DNA of 46,314 nucleotides from an uncultured Muribaculaceae bacterium (GTDB lineage: Bacteria; Bacteroidota; Bacteroidia; Bacteroidales; Muribaculaceae). Where the stretch lies: positions 1 to 46,314 of the forward strand of contig CAJUCW010000030.1 in assembly GCA_910585275.1 (NCBI GenBank), given 5' to 3'. Positions within the stretch are counted from its first letter, which is position 1; each line of letters opens with the position of its first letter. The notes beneath the pieces are model-generated. The model was not told the DNA's origin. It worked only from the letters and a program-made list of their open reading frames with translations, and did no database searches. Below, piece after piece: positions 24,645 to 33,035 of this stretch. The position numbers and the translations under genes are program-made.

Positions 24645-25103
24645 TTATTGATTTGTAGATTTGAAGTCCTCGATACTTACATTCGGAAAAAATTTGGCTA
24701 CTTGTATGTCGTCAAGAACTACTGAACACGCTCCATTGTCTAATCGCATTTTCACAACTGGTGTCGATACGACCTGACCATTAATCGCTATGGCAATTCT
24801 TTTATCAAGGTTGCTCTCAGTTATTTCTGCGTACTTTGCAGTATCAGCAATACTGAACGGCATTGTCACACCCTCATCATCGGGATAATGAAGTAACTCT
24901 GAAATGTGTACTGTTTCCTCTAAAAGACAGGGTGAAATGGTATCTACCACACTTCCGTTTTCAGAAGTCGAGTAAATAGCGACTTTGAGATCTTGGTCAA
25001 CACTAATTTGTGTTGGACCCTCTGCTTTGGCATTGCAAGCAATGGCAATAAGACTGACAAGACTTGCAAGCAAAATAGGAAATACTGAATTTCTTGCTTT
25101 CAT
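24645..25103 (-). CDS. Lipoprotein with SecD P1-head-like domain
   Basis: A 152-residue lipoprotein: signal peptide with IAC lipobox (about residue 23), then a domain with ADTAKYAEITESNLDKRIAI, AINGQVVSTPVVKMRLDNG and SVVLDD, which follows the SecD P1-head pattern of helix, 'LT-x-x-N-x-G-x-x-x-A-I' turn and 'V-x-S-x-P' strand. It resembles the C terminus of the secreted protein at 7261. It is the last gene of the sigma / anti-sigma / CPBP operon, overlapping the protease gene by 4 bases. The role is unknown; a periplasmic input to the membrane proteins encoded upstream is an inference. Confidence 0.65.
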   Translation of the reverse strand: MKARNSVFPILLASLVSLIAIACNAKAEGPTQISVDQDLKVAIYSTSENGSVVDTISPCLLEETVHISELLHYPDDEGVTMPFSIADTAKYAEITESNLDKRIAIAINGQVVSTPVVKMRLDNGACSVVLDDIQVAKFFPNVSIEDFKSTNQ

Positions 25104-25813
25104 ATTATGTTATTGTATAGTGAGAACAATAGAATTATTGCTGGAAGATTATTGAATATATGCATTCCAACACCCCACCAGAAACCAAGATTAATGCGGT
25201 AATATGTTATGGCACACCCTCCGAAAAATGGTACCGAAACAACACACAACATATATGGCACAAGAGAAAGGCTGTAATTGGAAAAAGCAATCAAATGGAT
25301 TAATCCAAATGCAATCGCCGAAAACCATATAGTCGATTTGTAGTAGGTCTTTTTTAGCTCATCCCAGTGAGAATCTGATGTCAAACCACATACTAAGGAG
25401 AACGCTGCAATTATTGATGCGATATACAATAAGGCAGAAACAATTGTCAGGGACGATATATGTTGCCAAAGAATATACGCCGGGATAGAAGCCACTGCAA
25501 GAGCCACTTGCCGTCTCTTAAACGACAACCCAAGACGAAATATACATTCTTCAAGAACGGGTGCCACTATAGATGCAGTAAGCAATACATAGGTCATTGT
25601 CCCAAGACTTCTTGCTGTTTCCGGATTCCCTGCAAACGTTGTCAGCGTTTCCGGATTCATGCCTAATGTATTATATATAGCCACACATCCGATAACAAGA
25701 AGCATGGCGATGATACGGCTGATAAGCCAAAACAACAGTCCATAGCCAACAATCCATTTCTTGGAATGGATACGGTAATCCTCCGTACGCGAAAGAATGA
25801 ATTTCATGCTCAT
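25100..25813 (-). CDS. CPBP-family intramembrane metalloprotease
   Basis: A 237-residue membrane protein with about seven segments. The CPBP/CAAX-protease motifs are present in order: EECIFR (EExxxR), FGLIHL (FxxxH) and a C-terminal HIFNN (HxxxN type). The start MSMKF at 25813 is chosen because it overlaps the previous stop as TAATG. CPBP proteins cleave within membranes (CAAX processing, bacteriocin self-immunity, regulated proteolysis). Directly downstream of a membrane anti-sigma gene, a role in cleaving that anti-sigma protein is an attractive inference. Confidence 0.85.
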   Translation of the reverse strand: MSMKFILSRTEDYRIHSKKWIVGYGLLFWLISRIIAMLLVIGCVAIYNTLGMNPETLTTFAGNPETARSLGTMTYVLLTASIVAPVLEECIFRLGLSFKRRQVALAVASIPAYILWQHISSLTIVSALLYIASIIAAFSLVCGLTSDSHWDELKKTYYKSTIWFSAIAFGLIHLIAFSNYSLSLVPYMLCVVSVPFFGGCAITYYRINLGFWWGVGMHIFNNLPAIILLFSLYNNII

Positions 25814-26364
25814 TATTCCTGTTCCCAATTTATCAGTTTGTTTAATTGCTTAATGTTGCTCCGGTACAATAGATATTCCAGACCAAATCCCAATACTGTA
25901 AGCCCCCATGTGAAGAACATCCTCCAAGTGTTAATGAACATTGGAGTGAGGGAGAACCATATAAGTAATGGAATTATGATAACCGCGGTCGCGAGTTCAA
26001 CATTGCGATACATTTTTTTTATCGATATGACAGTCATAAGAATATCCTTGTTTGTATAGTCCCACAGATTGATAGCTTTAATGGAACAATATATCTTGAT
26101 TCCATAGAGTATGGTGATGAATAGAGTCAGGCAAAAAACTGTAAGCCACCAATATGGAAATTTCATTGGTGCCCAAAATGGAGAAAGAGCCATTAGCGTG
26201 AGGCAAATTATTGAAAAAATACCGTCACGCCGCGCTCTTTTCAAAAGCCTTGACTTTATATCGTTTTTGGCTGCTGTTATTCTTTTTGCGTCATCTTCAC
26301 TGATGTGTGAATCAATATGAGGCTTTACTTGCTTCCATGTCTGTTTCAATTCTTCGAGTTCCAT
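25813..26364 (-). CDS. Four-segment membrane protein, likely anti-sigma factor
   Basis: A 183-residue protein. The acidic start MELEELKQTWKQVKPHI and the cytoplasmic helix to about residue 45 fit the sigma-binding region of short Bacteroidetes anti-sigma proteins. Four membrane segments follow (about 50-68, 72-90, 122-140, 147-165). It begins two bases after the sigma gene stop and overlaps the protease start by one base. I do not recognise a named family; the role is inferred from position and the N-terminal helix. Confidence 0.7.
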   Translation of the reverse strand: MELEELKQTWKQVKPHIDSHISEDDAKRITAAKNDIKSRLLKRARRDGIFSIICLTLMALSPFWAPMKFPYWWLTVFCLTLFITILYGIKIYCSIKAINLWDYTNKDILMTVISIKKMYRNVELATAVIIIPLLIWFSLTPMFINTWRMFFTWGLTVLGFGLEYLLYRSNIKQLNKLINWEQE

Positions 26365-26366
26365 AA

Positions 26367-26867
26367 TTATACCTCCTTTCCTGATGAAATTTTTTCTTTT
26401 ATCCTATGCAGTCGAGATGCGACGGTATTCCTCGGTATGCCCATATTTAAGGCAATTTCTTCATAGCTCAACTCATCAAGCCACATTAATATCAATGCCT
26501 TGTCCATAGGATTGAGTTTAGCGATCAGGGAATAAAGCCACTCCAGTTTTTCCTTTGATTCATTATCGTTTTCATCTTGAAACTGAACTACTGGTATTTC
26601 ATCAAAAGAAATCGTTTTAACCTTCGGGGTAAGTTTTCTCAATGAAAATAGACATGTGTTGATACACACCCGATACACCCAAGTTGATTCAGAACTCTCT
26701 TGTCGAAAATTGCGGTATCCCTTGTACAGTGAAATCAAGACTTCTTGCCTAATGTCATCAAATGGCACCTCACTTGAGGCATAAAAGAAGCAGACACTGA
26801 AAATTATCTTTTCATGTCGCCCGACCATTGCAGTAAAGGATTGATTATAGTCAGAAGTTTTCATCAT
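26367..26867 (-). CDS. ECF RNA polymerase sigma-70 factor
   Basis: A 166-residue sigma factor with region 2 (about 12-75: IFSVCFFYASSEVPFDDIRQEVLISLYKGYRNF) and region 4 (about 110-160: LNPMDKALILMWLDELSYEEIALNMGIPRNTVASRLHR). It is the first gene of a four-gene operon with a membrane anti-sigma protein, a CPBP protease and a SecD-head lipoprotein. A -7 box lies 14 bases upstream. It belongs to a different subgroup from the FecI-like factor at 14309, judging by the partner proteins. Confidence 0.93.
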   Translation of the reverse strand: MMKTSDYNQSFTAMVGRHEKIIFSVCFFYASSEVPFDDIRQEVLISLYKGYRNFRQESSESTWVYRVCINTCLFSLRKLTPKVKTISFDEIPVVQFQDENDNESKEKLEWLYSLIAKLNPMDKALILMWLDELSYEEIALNMGIPRNTVASRLHRIKEKISSGKEV

Positions 26868-26880
26868 CTGTTTCTCTTTA

Positions 26881-26888
26881 CAAAGTTA
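26881..26888 (-). promoter_or_regulatory. -7 box of the sigma operon
   Basis: CAAAGTTA on the plus strand is TAACTTTG on the minus strand, 14 bases before the sigma start codon. No TTG at the expected distance, so the upstream element is weak or activator-dependent. Confidence 0.5.
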
Positions 26889-27022
26889 GTTGCAATTTTG
26901 TCGAGGAAGTTCCCTGCAATGATAAAAATAAGAAAAAGAATCGAATCAAATAAAACTAACGCTCCTTAAAAATCCTAAAATCGAGTATTCCATTTTCGAT
27001 TTATCCAACTAATTATTAAACA

Positions 27023-27058
27023 AAAGGAGCCGCCCCCCGAACTGGGAACGGCTCCTTT
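27023..27058 (-). terminator. Terminator of the ompA-like gene
   Basis: AAAGGAGCCG (27023-27032) pairs with CGGCTCCTTT (27049-27058). On the minus strand the stem is followed by TTGTTTAATAATT. It lies 44 bases after the OmpA stop codon. Confidence 0.8.
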
Positions 27059-27101
27059 ATTGAGAATCTTTACTATTATAATGTCACTTTATAATTGATG
27101 G

Positions 27102-28238
27102 TTACTTGCTTGAGTCAAGTATGCAGATTGCAACGCGATTCCAAGATTCCTCCTCAAACATTTCGCCGATGCCGCATCCTTCAGCCTTGATGCGTGATGC
27201 CGGTATTTTGTAACGTTTCATAAGGGCATCTTTCACGGAATTTGCACGCTGCTGGGCAAGACGTATATTCAGTTCTTCCGGACCGTCTTTCGATGCATAT
27301 CCTTTGACGACAACCGTGCTTCCGGGATGATTGTTGAGATAGGCTGCAATCATCTCTATATTGGGCTGTTGGTCTGCTCCGATTGCGTATGAACCAATCT
27401 TGAAGAACACATATCTTACGGATTCCAGATTATTAGTAACCTTATTCACAACCTTGGGAGGCTGGTTCTGTAGCTGCTGGAGTTGGGCGGCAAGGTCGGC
27501 GGCTGCAGCGGCCGTGGCTGCCGTTTCTGCTGTCTGGGCATCAAGAGCCATACGCAGGTCGTTGATCTGGCCATTGAGGGCATTTACTTCCGCCTGGTCG
27601 TAGGGTCGCACTACGTTAAATCCGTTGCCTCCAAAATTGTATGCTACACCTGCCGTAAGATTAAAGTTAGCACGGTTGACATCATAGGAAGCGGTACTTT
27701 GTTCCACCGGCTTGCTTGTCATGTCCCATAGAATCGATGGACTGAGCGATATGGTAACTTCATCACTAACGTTGAAGTTGAAATTGAGTCCAAACTTGGT
27801 TCCGAAATAATTTTGGTCGGCAACGAGTGTTTCAAATCTGTGTCCCCAACCGGCACCGGCCTGTACCTCGATATCAAACGGCCTTACGTAACCTGGATAA
27901 CCGCCGAAAAGGTTGAAGAGATTTACGGCTCCGAACGCACCGACGTATGAATCGTCGAAGGCTGTCTTACTGTGAGGCCCTCTCACTGTCGATGTGTTGA
28001 TTCCAAACAAACTTTCTGCTCCGATTTTAAACACGGGAGTTATTTTTTTGTCAAGTTTGAGTCCGACTACAGGACGCATACTCTTGAAAAAAGGATGATG
28101 GCTCATCGGTGTGGTCACGCCTGCATTTATACCGAGCGACCAATTGTCTCCGAACTTCGGAGTTTCGATTGCCTGCTGTGCAGACACTGCCGAAATAGCA
28201 CCTAATGCAAAAGCTGTGGTAGCAATAATTTTTTTCAT
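27102..28238 (-). CDS. OmpA-family outer-membrane protein
   Basis: A 378-residue protein. Signal peptide (1-20, SAVSAQQ), an eight-strand type barrel (about 25-215), a coiled-coil-like alanine/glutamine linker (about 218-258, repeats such as AQTAETAATAAAAAD) and an OmpA C-terminal domain (about 268-375) with the peptidoglycan-binding pattern VVKGYASKDGPEELNIRLAQ and RANSVKDALMKRY. It anchors the outer membrane to the cell wall and is probably abundant. It is a single gene with its own terminator; a long hairpin precedes its promoter region. Confidence 0.93.
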   Translation of the reverse strand: MKKIIATTAFALGAISAVSAQQAIETPKFGDNWSLGINAGVTTPMSHHPFFKSMRPVVGLKLDKKITPVFKIGAESLFGINTSTVRGPHSKTAFDDSYVGAFGAVNLFNLFGGYPGYVRPFDIEVQAGAGWGHRFETLVADQNYFGTKFGLNFNFNVSDEVTISLSPSILWDMTSKPVEQSTASYDVNRANFNLTAGVAYNFGGNGFNVVRPYDQAEVNALNGQINDLRMALDAQTAETAATAAAAADLAAQLQQLQNQPPKVVNKVTNNLESVRYVFFKIGSYAIGADQQPNIEMIAAYLNNHPGSTVVVKGYASKDGPEELNIRLAQQRANSVKDALMKRYKIPASRIKAEGCGIGEMFEEESWNRVAICILDSSK

Positions 28239-28334
28239 AATTTTAATTGTTTAGTTTTGACTTAACGGAAGCTTTTTACGCTTCATAGCACATAAGGAAT
28301 CCTGAGGGAGTAATGAAGCATGGTATAAAAATCA

Positions 28335-28388
28335 TTCTCGTCATTCAAGATTGCCTTGCATCATTATAACAATCCTGAATGACGAGAA
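28335..28388. repeat. 19-bp inverted repeat hairpin upstream of the OmpA gene
   Basis: TTCTCGTCATTCAAGATTG (28335-28353) pairs with 28370-28388 with one mismatch; the loop is 16 bases. It lies in the 207-bp gap between the OmpA start and the YccF stop. It could terminate the upstream folE-yccF transcript on the minus strand, where it is followed by TGATTTTTA. It could also be a small mobile or regulatory hairpin. Confidence 0.6.
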
Positions 28389-28445
28389 GTTTGATTTTAT
28401 AATCTTTATTCCGGGTAAGCGAAGAAAATAAATCGTGTAACCGGT

Positions 28446-28814
28446 TCAGTTTATTGTCTTTCCGAAAGGGAATAAGGCAAGTCTCATAAGTTTGAAATGC
28501 TGCATTCCAAACGGTATCCCCACTATAGTGATACAAAACACCAAACCCCAGGCAAGGTGTGTCAATACTATCGGGATGCCGCCTACAAACCACCAGATTA
28601 CGTTCATTATTCCGGCGAGGCATCCCGAAGGAAAACCCGAATTGTCGATTTGAGTGCCGAAAGGCCATAGCGCCACCATGGCGAGTTTCAAAGTTTGGAG
28701 TCCGAACGGTATGCCGATGATGGTTATCATCATCACAAGACTCGACAGGGCATATTCCAGGGCAATCATAATGCCGCCGAACACCATCCAGATAATATTA
28801 AGCAGAATATTCAT
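28446..28814 (-). CDS. yccF: YccF-domain inner-membrane protein
   Basis: A 122-residue membrane protein with two copies of the YccF domain (IIWMVFGG...TIIGIPFGLQTLKLA and VIWWFVGG...TIVGIPFGMQHFKLM). The ATG at 28814 (MNILLNIIW) starts directly at the domain; the longer frame (28937) overlaps the folE gene and is rejected. The YccF family has no firmly known function. It follows folE with a 22-base gap and is probably co-transcribed. Confidence 0.85.
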   Translation of the reverse strand: MNILLNIIWMVFGGIMIALEYALSSLVMMITIIGIPFGLQTLKLAMVALWPFGTQIDNSGFPSGCLAGIMNVIWWFVGGIPIVLTHLAWGLVFCITIVGIPFGMQHFKLMRLALFPFGKTIN

Positions 28815-28836
28815 AGAGAGCGTGAACCGCAATCGG

Positions 28837-29415
28837 TTAGCGGAGTAAAGACATGAATTCCTGACGCAGCGAAGGATCTTCCGCAAAACGTCCTGTATAG
28901 TCAAACGTAACGGTGGTTGATTCCTGCTTTTCCACACCTCTCATTTTCATGCAGAGATGGCCGGCTTCGCATGCTACAATCACCCCGTGGTTCGGAAGGG
29001 TGTCGGCAAGCAGATGGCACACCTGCGACGTAAGCCGTTCCTGCACCTGTAGCCTTCTTGCGTAGCAATCCACAATACGTGCAAGTTTTGAAAGCCCTAT
29101 CATCTTGCCGTCGGGGATATACCCCACTGCGACTTTGCCGAAAAAAGGAAGGATATGATGTTCGCACATACTATAAAACTCTATATCCTTGACAATCACA
29201 ATTTGAGAGCCGGCATGTTCGAATATGGCCTGCGTCGCAATCTCCGACGGGTCTTTCCTATATCCCGAAGTAATGTCGTAAATAGCTTTCGCCGCCCTCA
29301 TCGGAGTTTTAACCAATCCCTCACGGTCAGGATCCTCTCCGATAAGACGTAATATCTCCCGGTAGTGGCTTGCGATAGCCTCTACTGTTTTTTCATCACT
29401 GTAAACGTTGTTCAT
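28837..29415 (-). CDS. folE: GTP cyclohydrolase I
   Basis: A 192-residue enzyme converting GTP to 7,8-dihydroneopterin triphosphate, the first step of tetrahydrofolate synthesis. The zinc ligands and active site are visible in FYSMCEHHILPFFG and CEAGHLCMKMRGV; EDPDREGLVKTPMRAAKA and GLSKLARIVDCYARRLQVQE are also typical. The ATG at 29415 (MNNVYSD) overlaps the preceding SPOR gene stop by 4 bases. Length is normal for the family. Confidence 0.96.
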   Translation of the reverse strand: MNNVYSDEKTVEAIASHYREILRLIGEDPDREGLVKTPMRAAKAIYDITSGYRKDPSEIATQAIFEHAGSQIVIVKDIEFYSMCEHHILPFFGKVAVGYIPDGKMIGLSKLARIVDCYARRLQVQERLTSQVCHLLADTLPNHGVIVACEAGHLCMKMRGVEKQESTTVTFDYTGRFAEDPSLRQEFMSLLR

Positions 29416-29936
29416 TGCTTGATGACTACGATTTGACATTTTACCACCCTCATCTCGGATGCATAATTAGGGAATGCCCGTTTAAGCTCCGCCAAAGCTG
29501 AATTCGCTTCGGCATTTGTTCTGAAATTGCCCACTCTCGTGTACCAGTTGGGAGAACTTGAATAGGTATAAACCTGTCCCCTGTATTTGGGGAACTTTGC
29601 AAGAATGGCACTTCCCCGTGCTTTGGCTCTCGCCTCAAGGGTGTTTTGGTTGCGACCGTCGCTGAAAACCTGAATGCGGAATCCGGAGAGTTTGTTGATT
29701 CCGGGTCTGATTTCTTGCATGGAGGGTTTGGATGCCGATTTCTGTAGAATCAGATCCAAAATGGCAGGTGGAATTTCTATCGATATGTTTCCATTCGATT
29801 CCTGCTCTATTTTTTCTACCACATTATCAATCTTTTCGTCGGTTGCACCATAAATTGAAAACGATGACAACGCCATAACCGAAACAAGAGCGGCGGAAAT
29901 TGATGTGCGTAAAAATCTAACCGGAGTGATATGCAT
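29412..29936 (-). CDS. SPOR-domain periplasmic protein
   Basis: A 174-residue protein. The signal peptide is near residues 10-30 (ALVSVMALSSFSIYGA) and the C-terminal SPOR domain spans about 95-172 (FRIQVFSDGRNQNTLEARAK, WYTRVGNFRTNAEANSALAE, MRVVKCQIVVI). SPOR domains bind denuded peptidoglycan at division sites. It starts after the tpiA terminator and overlaps folE by 4 bases, so it leads the SPOR-folE-yccF transcript. Confidence 0.88.
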   Translation of the reverse strand: MHITPVRFLRTSISAALVSVMALSSFSIYGATDEKIDNVVEKIEQESNGNISIEIPPAILDLILQKSASKPSMQEIRPGINKLSGFRIQVFSDGRNQNTLEARAKARGSAILAKFPKYRGQVYTYSSSPNWYTRVGNFRTNAEANSALAELKRAFPNYASEMRVVKCQIVVIKQ

Positions 29937-29955
29937 TTAAATACAGTGCGTAATT

Positions 29956-30002
29956 TAAAAAAATCAAGACAAGTCTCCATGAATCATCACAGAGACTTGT
30001 CT
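29956..30002 (-). terminator. Rho-independent terminator of tpiA
   Basis: On the minus strand AGACAAGTCTC (30002-29992) and its complement (29977-29967) form an 11-bp stem followed by TTGATTTTTTT. It begins 11 bases after the tpiA stop, separating tpiA from the SPOR gene. Confidence 0.85.
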
Positions 30003-30012
30003 GATTCAAATA

Positions 30013-30765
30013 TTAGTCGAATGCCTCGACGATTCCCATGAAGGAATCTGCCTGCAAGGCTGCGCCGCCGATAAGGCCGCCGTCAACATCGGGTTTTGCA
30101 AAAAGTTCTTTTGCATTAGAAGGTTTGCAAGAACCTCCGTATAGAATCGATGTGTTGTCGGCAAGTTCTTTGCCATATTTGTCAGCGATTACCTGGCGGA
30201 TATGTGCATGCATGTCTTGTGCCTGCTCTGCAGTGGCAGTCTTGCCTGTGCCGATTGCCCATACTGGTTCGTATGCAATGACGATTTTAGCAAAATCTTC
30301 AGGCGAGAGGGAGAAGAGGGCTTCTACCTGACCCTTTACTACATCATTATAGGTGCCGTTCTCGCGCTCTTCAAGCACTTCGCCCACACAGAAGATGGGG
30401 GTAAGGCCGTTGGCAAGAGCCTGGTTGGTCTTCGCGAGAAGCTGTTCGTTGTTCTCTCCGAAATACTGGCGACGCTCGCTGTGACCGAGAATCACGTGGC
30501 TTGCACCCGTTGATTTCACCATGGCTGCGCTGACTTCGCCGGTGTATGCGCCTTTGTCGTGCTCGGAACAATTCTCGGCTCCAAGCTTCAGAGGCTCGTC
30601 GATAACTCCTTTTACGGAAACAAGATGTGTGAAGGGTACGCACACAATCACTTCGCAGTTGGCTTTTTTTCCTTTAAGAAGGTCATTGACCTGGCTGGCA
30701 AGCTCCACGCCCTCTTCGAGGACAGTGTTCATTTTCCAGTTGCCTGCAACAATATTTTTTCTCAT
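30013..30765 (-). CDS. tpiA: Triosephosphate isomerase
   Basis: A 250-residue glycolytic enzyme interconverting dihydroxyacetone phosphate and glyceraldehyde 3-phosphate. Catalytic and signature elements are present: GNWKMN (Lys), ILGHSERRQYFGE (His), AYEPVWAIGTGKTAT (Glu and the phosphate loop) and ILYGGSCKPSNA. The ATG at 30765 (MRKNIVAGNWK) is chosen over the upstream TTG at 30783. It has its own promoter and terminator and is divergent from uvrB. Confidence 0.97.
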   Translation of the reverse strand: MRKNIVAGNWKMNTVLEEGVELASQVNDLLKGKKANCEVIVCVPFTHLVSVKGVIDEPLKLGAENCSEHDKGAYTGEVSAAMVKSTGASHVILGHSERRQYFGENNEQLLAKTNQALANGLTPIFCVGEVLEERENGTYNDVVKGQVEALFSLSPEDFAKIVIAYEPVWAIGTGKTATAEQAQDMHAHIRQVIADKYGKELADNTSILYGGSCKPSNAKELFAKPDVDGGLIGGAALQADSFMGIVEAFD

Positions 30766-30817
30766 TGTCTTGATATTTTTCAAACCGCTGGATGCGGTAG
30801 GGTTTTAGTTCCAAGTG

Positions 30818-30848
30818 CAAAGTTAACCCTTTTCCGTTTCTTAAACAA
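30818..30848 (-). promoter_or_regulatory. Promoter of tpiA
   Basis: On the minus strand TTG (30848-30846), 20 bases and TAACTTTG (30825-30818), a full match to the Bacteroidetes consensus. Confidence 0.75.
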
Positions 30849-30875
30849 AAAAAGACCCTTTTAAAATGATTATTT

Positions 30876-30906
30876 TTGTATTTATTCACTCTTTTAGTTA
30901 CCTTTG
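30876..30906 (+). promoter_or_regulatory. Promoter of uvrB
   Basis: TTG (30876-30878), 20 bases and TACCTTTG (30899-30906), 17 bases before the uvrB start codon. Confidence 0.75.
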
Positions 30907-30923
30907 CATAATATATAGAAGCA

Positions 30924-33035
30924 ATGGATTTCAAGTTAACTTCAGAATATAAGCCGACCGGCGATCAACCCGAAGCAATCGCCGAGCTTGTGGCGGGTGT
31001 GAACCAGGGGATTTCTCATCAGACTTTGTTGGGTGTGACGGGGTCCGGAAAAACCTTCACTATGGCCAACGTAATCCAGCAAGTGAAGCGCCCCACCCTC
31101 ATCCTTTCCCATAATAAAACCCTTGCCGCACAACTCTATGCCGAATTTAAAAATTTCTTTCCGGAAAATTCGGTACAGTATTTTGTAAGCTACTATGATT
31201 ATTATCAGCCGGAAGCTTATATACCTTCGTCTGACAAGTATATCGAGAAAGACCTGATGATCAACGATCAGATTGAGAAACTTCGTCTGTCCACTACCGC
31301 TGCCCTTCTTTCCGGCCGGCGTGACATAGTGGTGGTTTCAAGCGTCAGTTGCATCTACGGTATGGGCAATCCGGAAGACTTCGCACAAAGTGTTGTTTCT
31401 GTGAAAATCGGTCAAAAGATTTCGAGGAACGCTTTCTTGCGCAAACTCGTGGATTCCCTCTATTCAAGGACCGAAATTGAATTGAATTCCGGTCAGTTCC
31501 GTGTGAAGGGCGACACTGTTGACATCATGTTGTCGTTCGAGAATATCCAGCTTCGGGTGGTTTTCTGGGGTGATGAAATCGAGAAAATCCAAACGATAGA
31601 CCCTGACAACGGCATTGTGCTCTCTAATCTTGAAAGTTTCAACATCTATCCTGCGAATATATTCGTTACTTCCAAGGAACGCATGGCGTCAGCAATAGAC
31701 CAAATCTCGCTTGATCTTGGTGCGCAATGCGATTTCTTTGCGCGTGAGGGTAAAATGATGGAAGCCGATAGACTTCGCGAACGAGTGACCTACGACCTTG
31801 AAATGATGAAGGAACTTGGTCATTGTGCCGGCATTGAGAATTATTCCCGATATTTCGACGGACGCGAACCGGGAATGAGACCGTTCTGCCTTCTCGACTA
31901 TTTCCCAAAAGATTTTCTTACGATTATCGACGAAAGCCACGTCACGCTTCCGCAGATACGTGGCATGAACGGAGGCGACCTTTCGAGGAAAATGAATCTT
32001 GTGGAATACGGATTCAGGCTTCCTGCCGCCATCGACAATCGCCCGTTGAAATTCGACGAATTTGAAAGTCTTACTCCTCAAAAGATATATGTGAGCGCCA
32101 CTCCCGGCGATTATGAACTTTTGCAGACGGAGGGTGTGTTTACAGAACAGGTGATTCGTCCTACCGGTCTCCTTGACCCTGAAATCGAAATTCGGCCTAC
32201 GATGAATCAGATTGACGACCTCATGGAGCAAATCCAGCAACGCATCGAGGCCGACGAGCGCACTCTCGTCACCACTCTCACCAAAAGGATGGCGGAGGAA
32301 CTTGACGAACATCTCCGGAAATGGGGAGTGTCGAGCGCATATATCCACAGCGATGTTGACACTCTGGAAAGAATACGCATTCTCGAAGACTTGCGCGAAG
32401 GCGTATATGACGTTCTTATAGGTGTCAATCTCCTTAGGGAGGGACTTGATCTTCCGCAGGTGAGTCTTGTGGCCATTCTTGATGCCGACAAGGAAGGATT
32501 CCTGCGCAATCACCGTTCGCTGACACAGACTGCCGGACGCGCCGCAAGAAACGTTCATGGCAAGGTGATAATGTATGCCGACAAAATTACCGACAGCATG
32601 CAGCGCACCATTGACGAAACGGAACGAAGACGTGCGAAGCAGATTCTATATAACGAACGCAACGGTATCGTGCCTACACCCATTGTGAAGACTTCTTCGG
32701 CAAGAGACCTTATCAATCTTTATAGCGGAGATGATGCTGAAACTCCAAAAGGAGTTGCCCCGATGGCAAGGAAAAAATCCGGCAACACATCGAAGGATAA
32801 AGTTTCCGTTATGCCGCGTGCTTATATCGAAGAGGAGCATGAACTTGGTCTGGCGTCCGATCCGGTCATCGAATATATGTCGAATCAGGAACTCGAGGCA
32901 AGAATAGAAAAGGTGAACTCCGATATGCTTGCGGCAGCTAAAAAAACCGATTTCATCGAGGCGGCGCGACTTCGTGACGAACTGCTGTCGCTCAAAGCGT
33001 TGCTTGAGAAAAAAATGAAGGGAGCAGAAAAATGA
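30924..33035 (+). CDS. uvrB: Excinuclease ABC subunit B
   Basis: A 703-residue nucleotide-excision-repair helicase. Walker A GVTGSGKT (about 38-45), the beta-hairpin YYDYYQPEAYIPSSDKYIEK that clamps damaged DNA, IDESHVTLPQ, the motif V/VI region (GVNLLREGLDLPQV, QTAGRAARN) and a C-terminal UVR domain (about 665-700) that contacts UvrC. Length is normal. Its stop overlaps the ygiQ-like gene as ATGA, so the two are co-translated. Confidence 0.98.
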   Translation: MDFKLTSEYKPTGDQPEAIAELVAGVNQGISHQTLLGVTGSGKTFTMANVIQQVKRPTLILSHNKTLAAQLYAEFKNFFPENSVQYFVSYYDYYQPEAYIPSSDKYIEKDLMINDQIEKLRLSTTAALLSGRRDIVVVSSVSCIYGMGNPEDFAQSVVSVKIGQKISRNAFLRKLVDSLYSRTEIELNSGQFRVKGDTVDIMLSFENIQLRVVFWGDEIEKIQTIDPDNGIVLSNLESFNIYPANIFVTSKERMASAIDQISLDLGAQCDFFAREGKMMEADRLRERVTYDLEMMKELGHCAGIENYSRYFDGREPGMRPFCLLDYFPKDFLTIIDESHVTLPQIRGMNGGDLSRKMNLVEYGFRLPAAIDNRPLKFDEFESLTPQKIYVSATPGDYELLQTEGVFTEQVIRPTGLLDPEIEIRPTMNQIDDLMEQIQQRIEADERTLVTTLTKRMAEELDEHLRKWGVSSAYIHSDVDTLERIRILEDLREGVYDVLIGVNLLREGLDLPQVSLVAILDADKEGFLRNHRSLTQTAGRAARNVHGKVIMYADKITDSMQRTIDETERRRAKQILYNERNGIVPTPIVKTSSARDLINLYSGDDAETPKGVAPMARKKSGNTSKDKVSVMPRAYIEEEHELGLASDPVIEYMSNQELEARIEKVNSDMLAAAKKTDFIEAARLRDELLSLKALLEKKMKGAEK

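Noticed and set aside
28837..28937. Longer N terminus of the YccF protein overlapping folE
   Set aside because: The extra 41 residues are basic, unlike the family, and lie opposite conserved folE codons; the domain starts exactly at the ATG at 28814.
31689..32558. Long antisense frame within uvrB
   Set aside because: uvrB is a complete, conserved gene; the antisense frame is a by-product of its codon usage. The same applies to the 370-codon frame opposite the DPP5-like gene (36028-37140).
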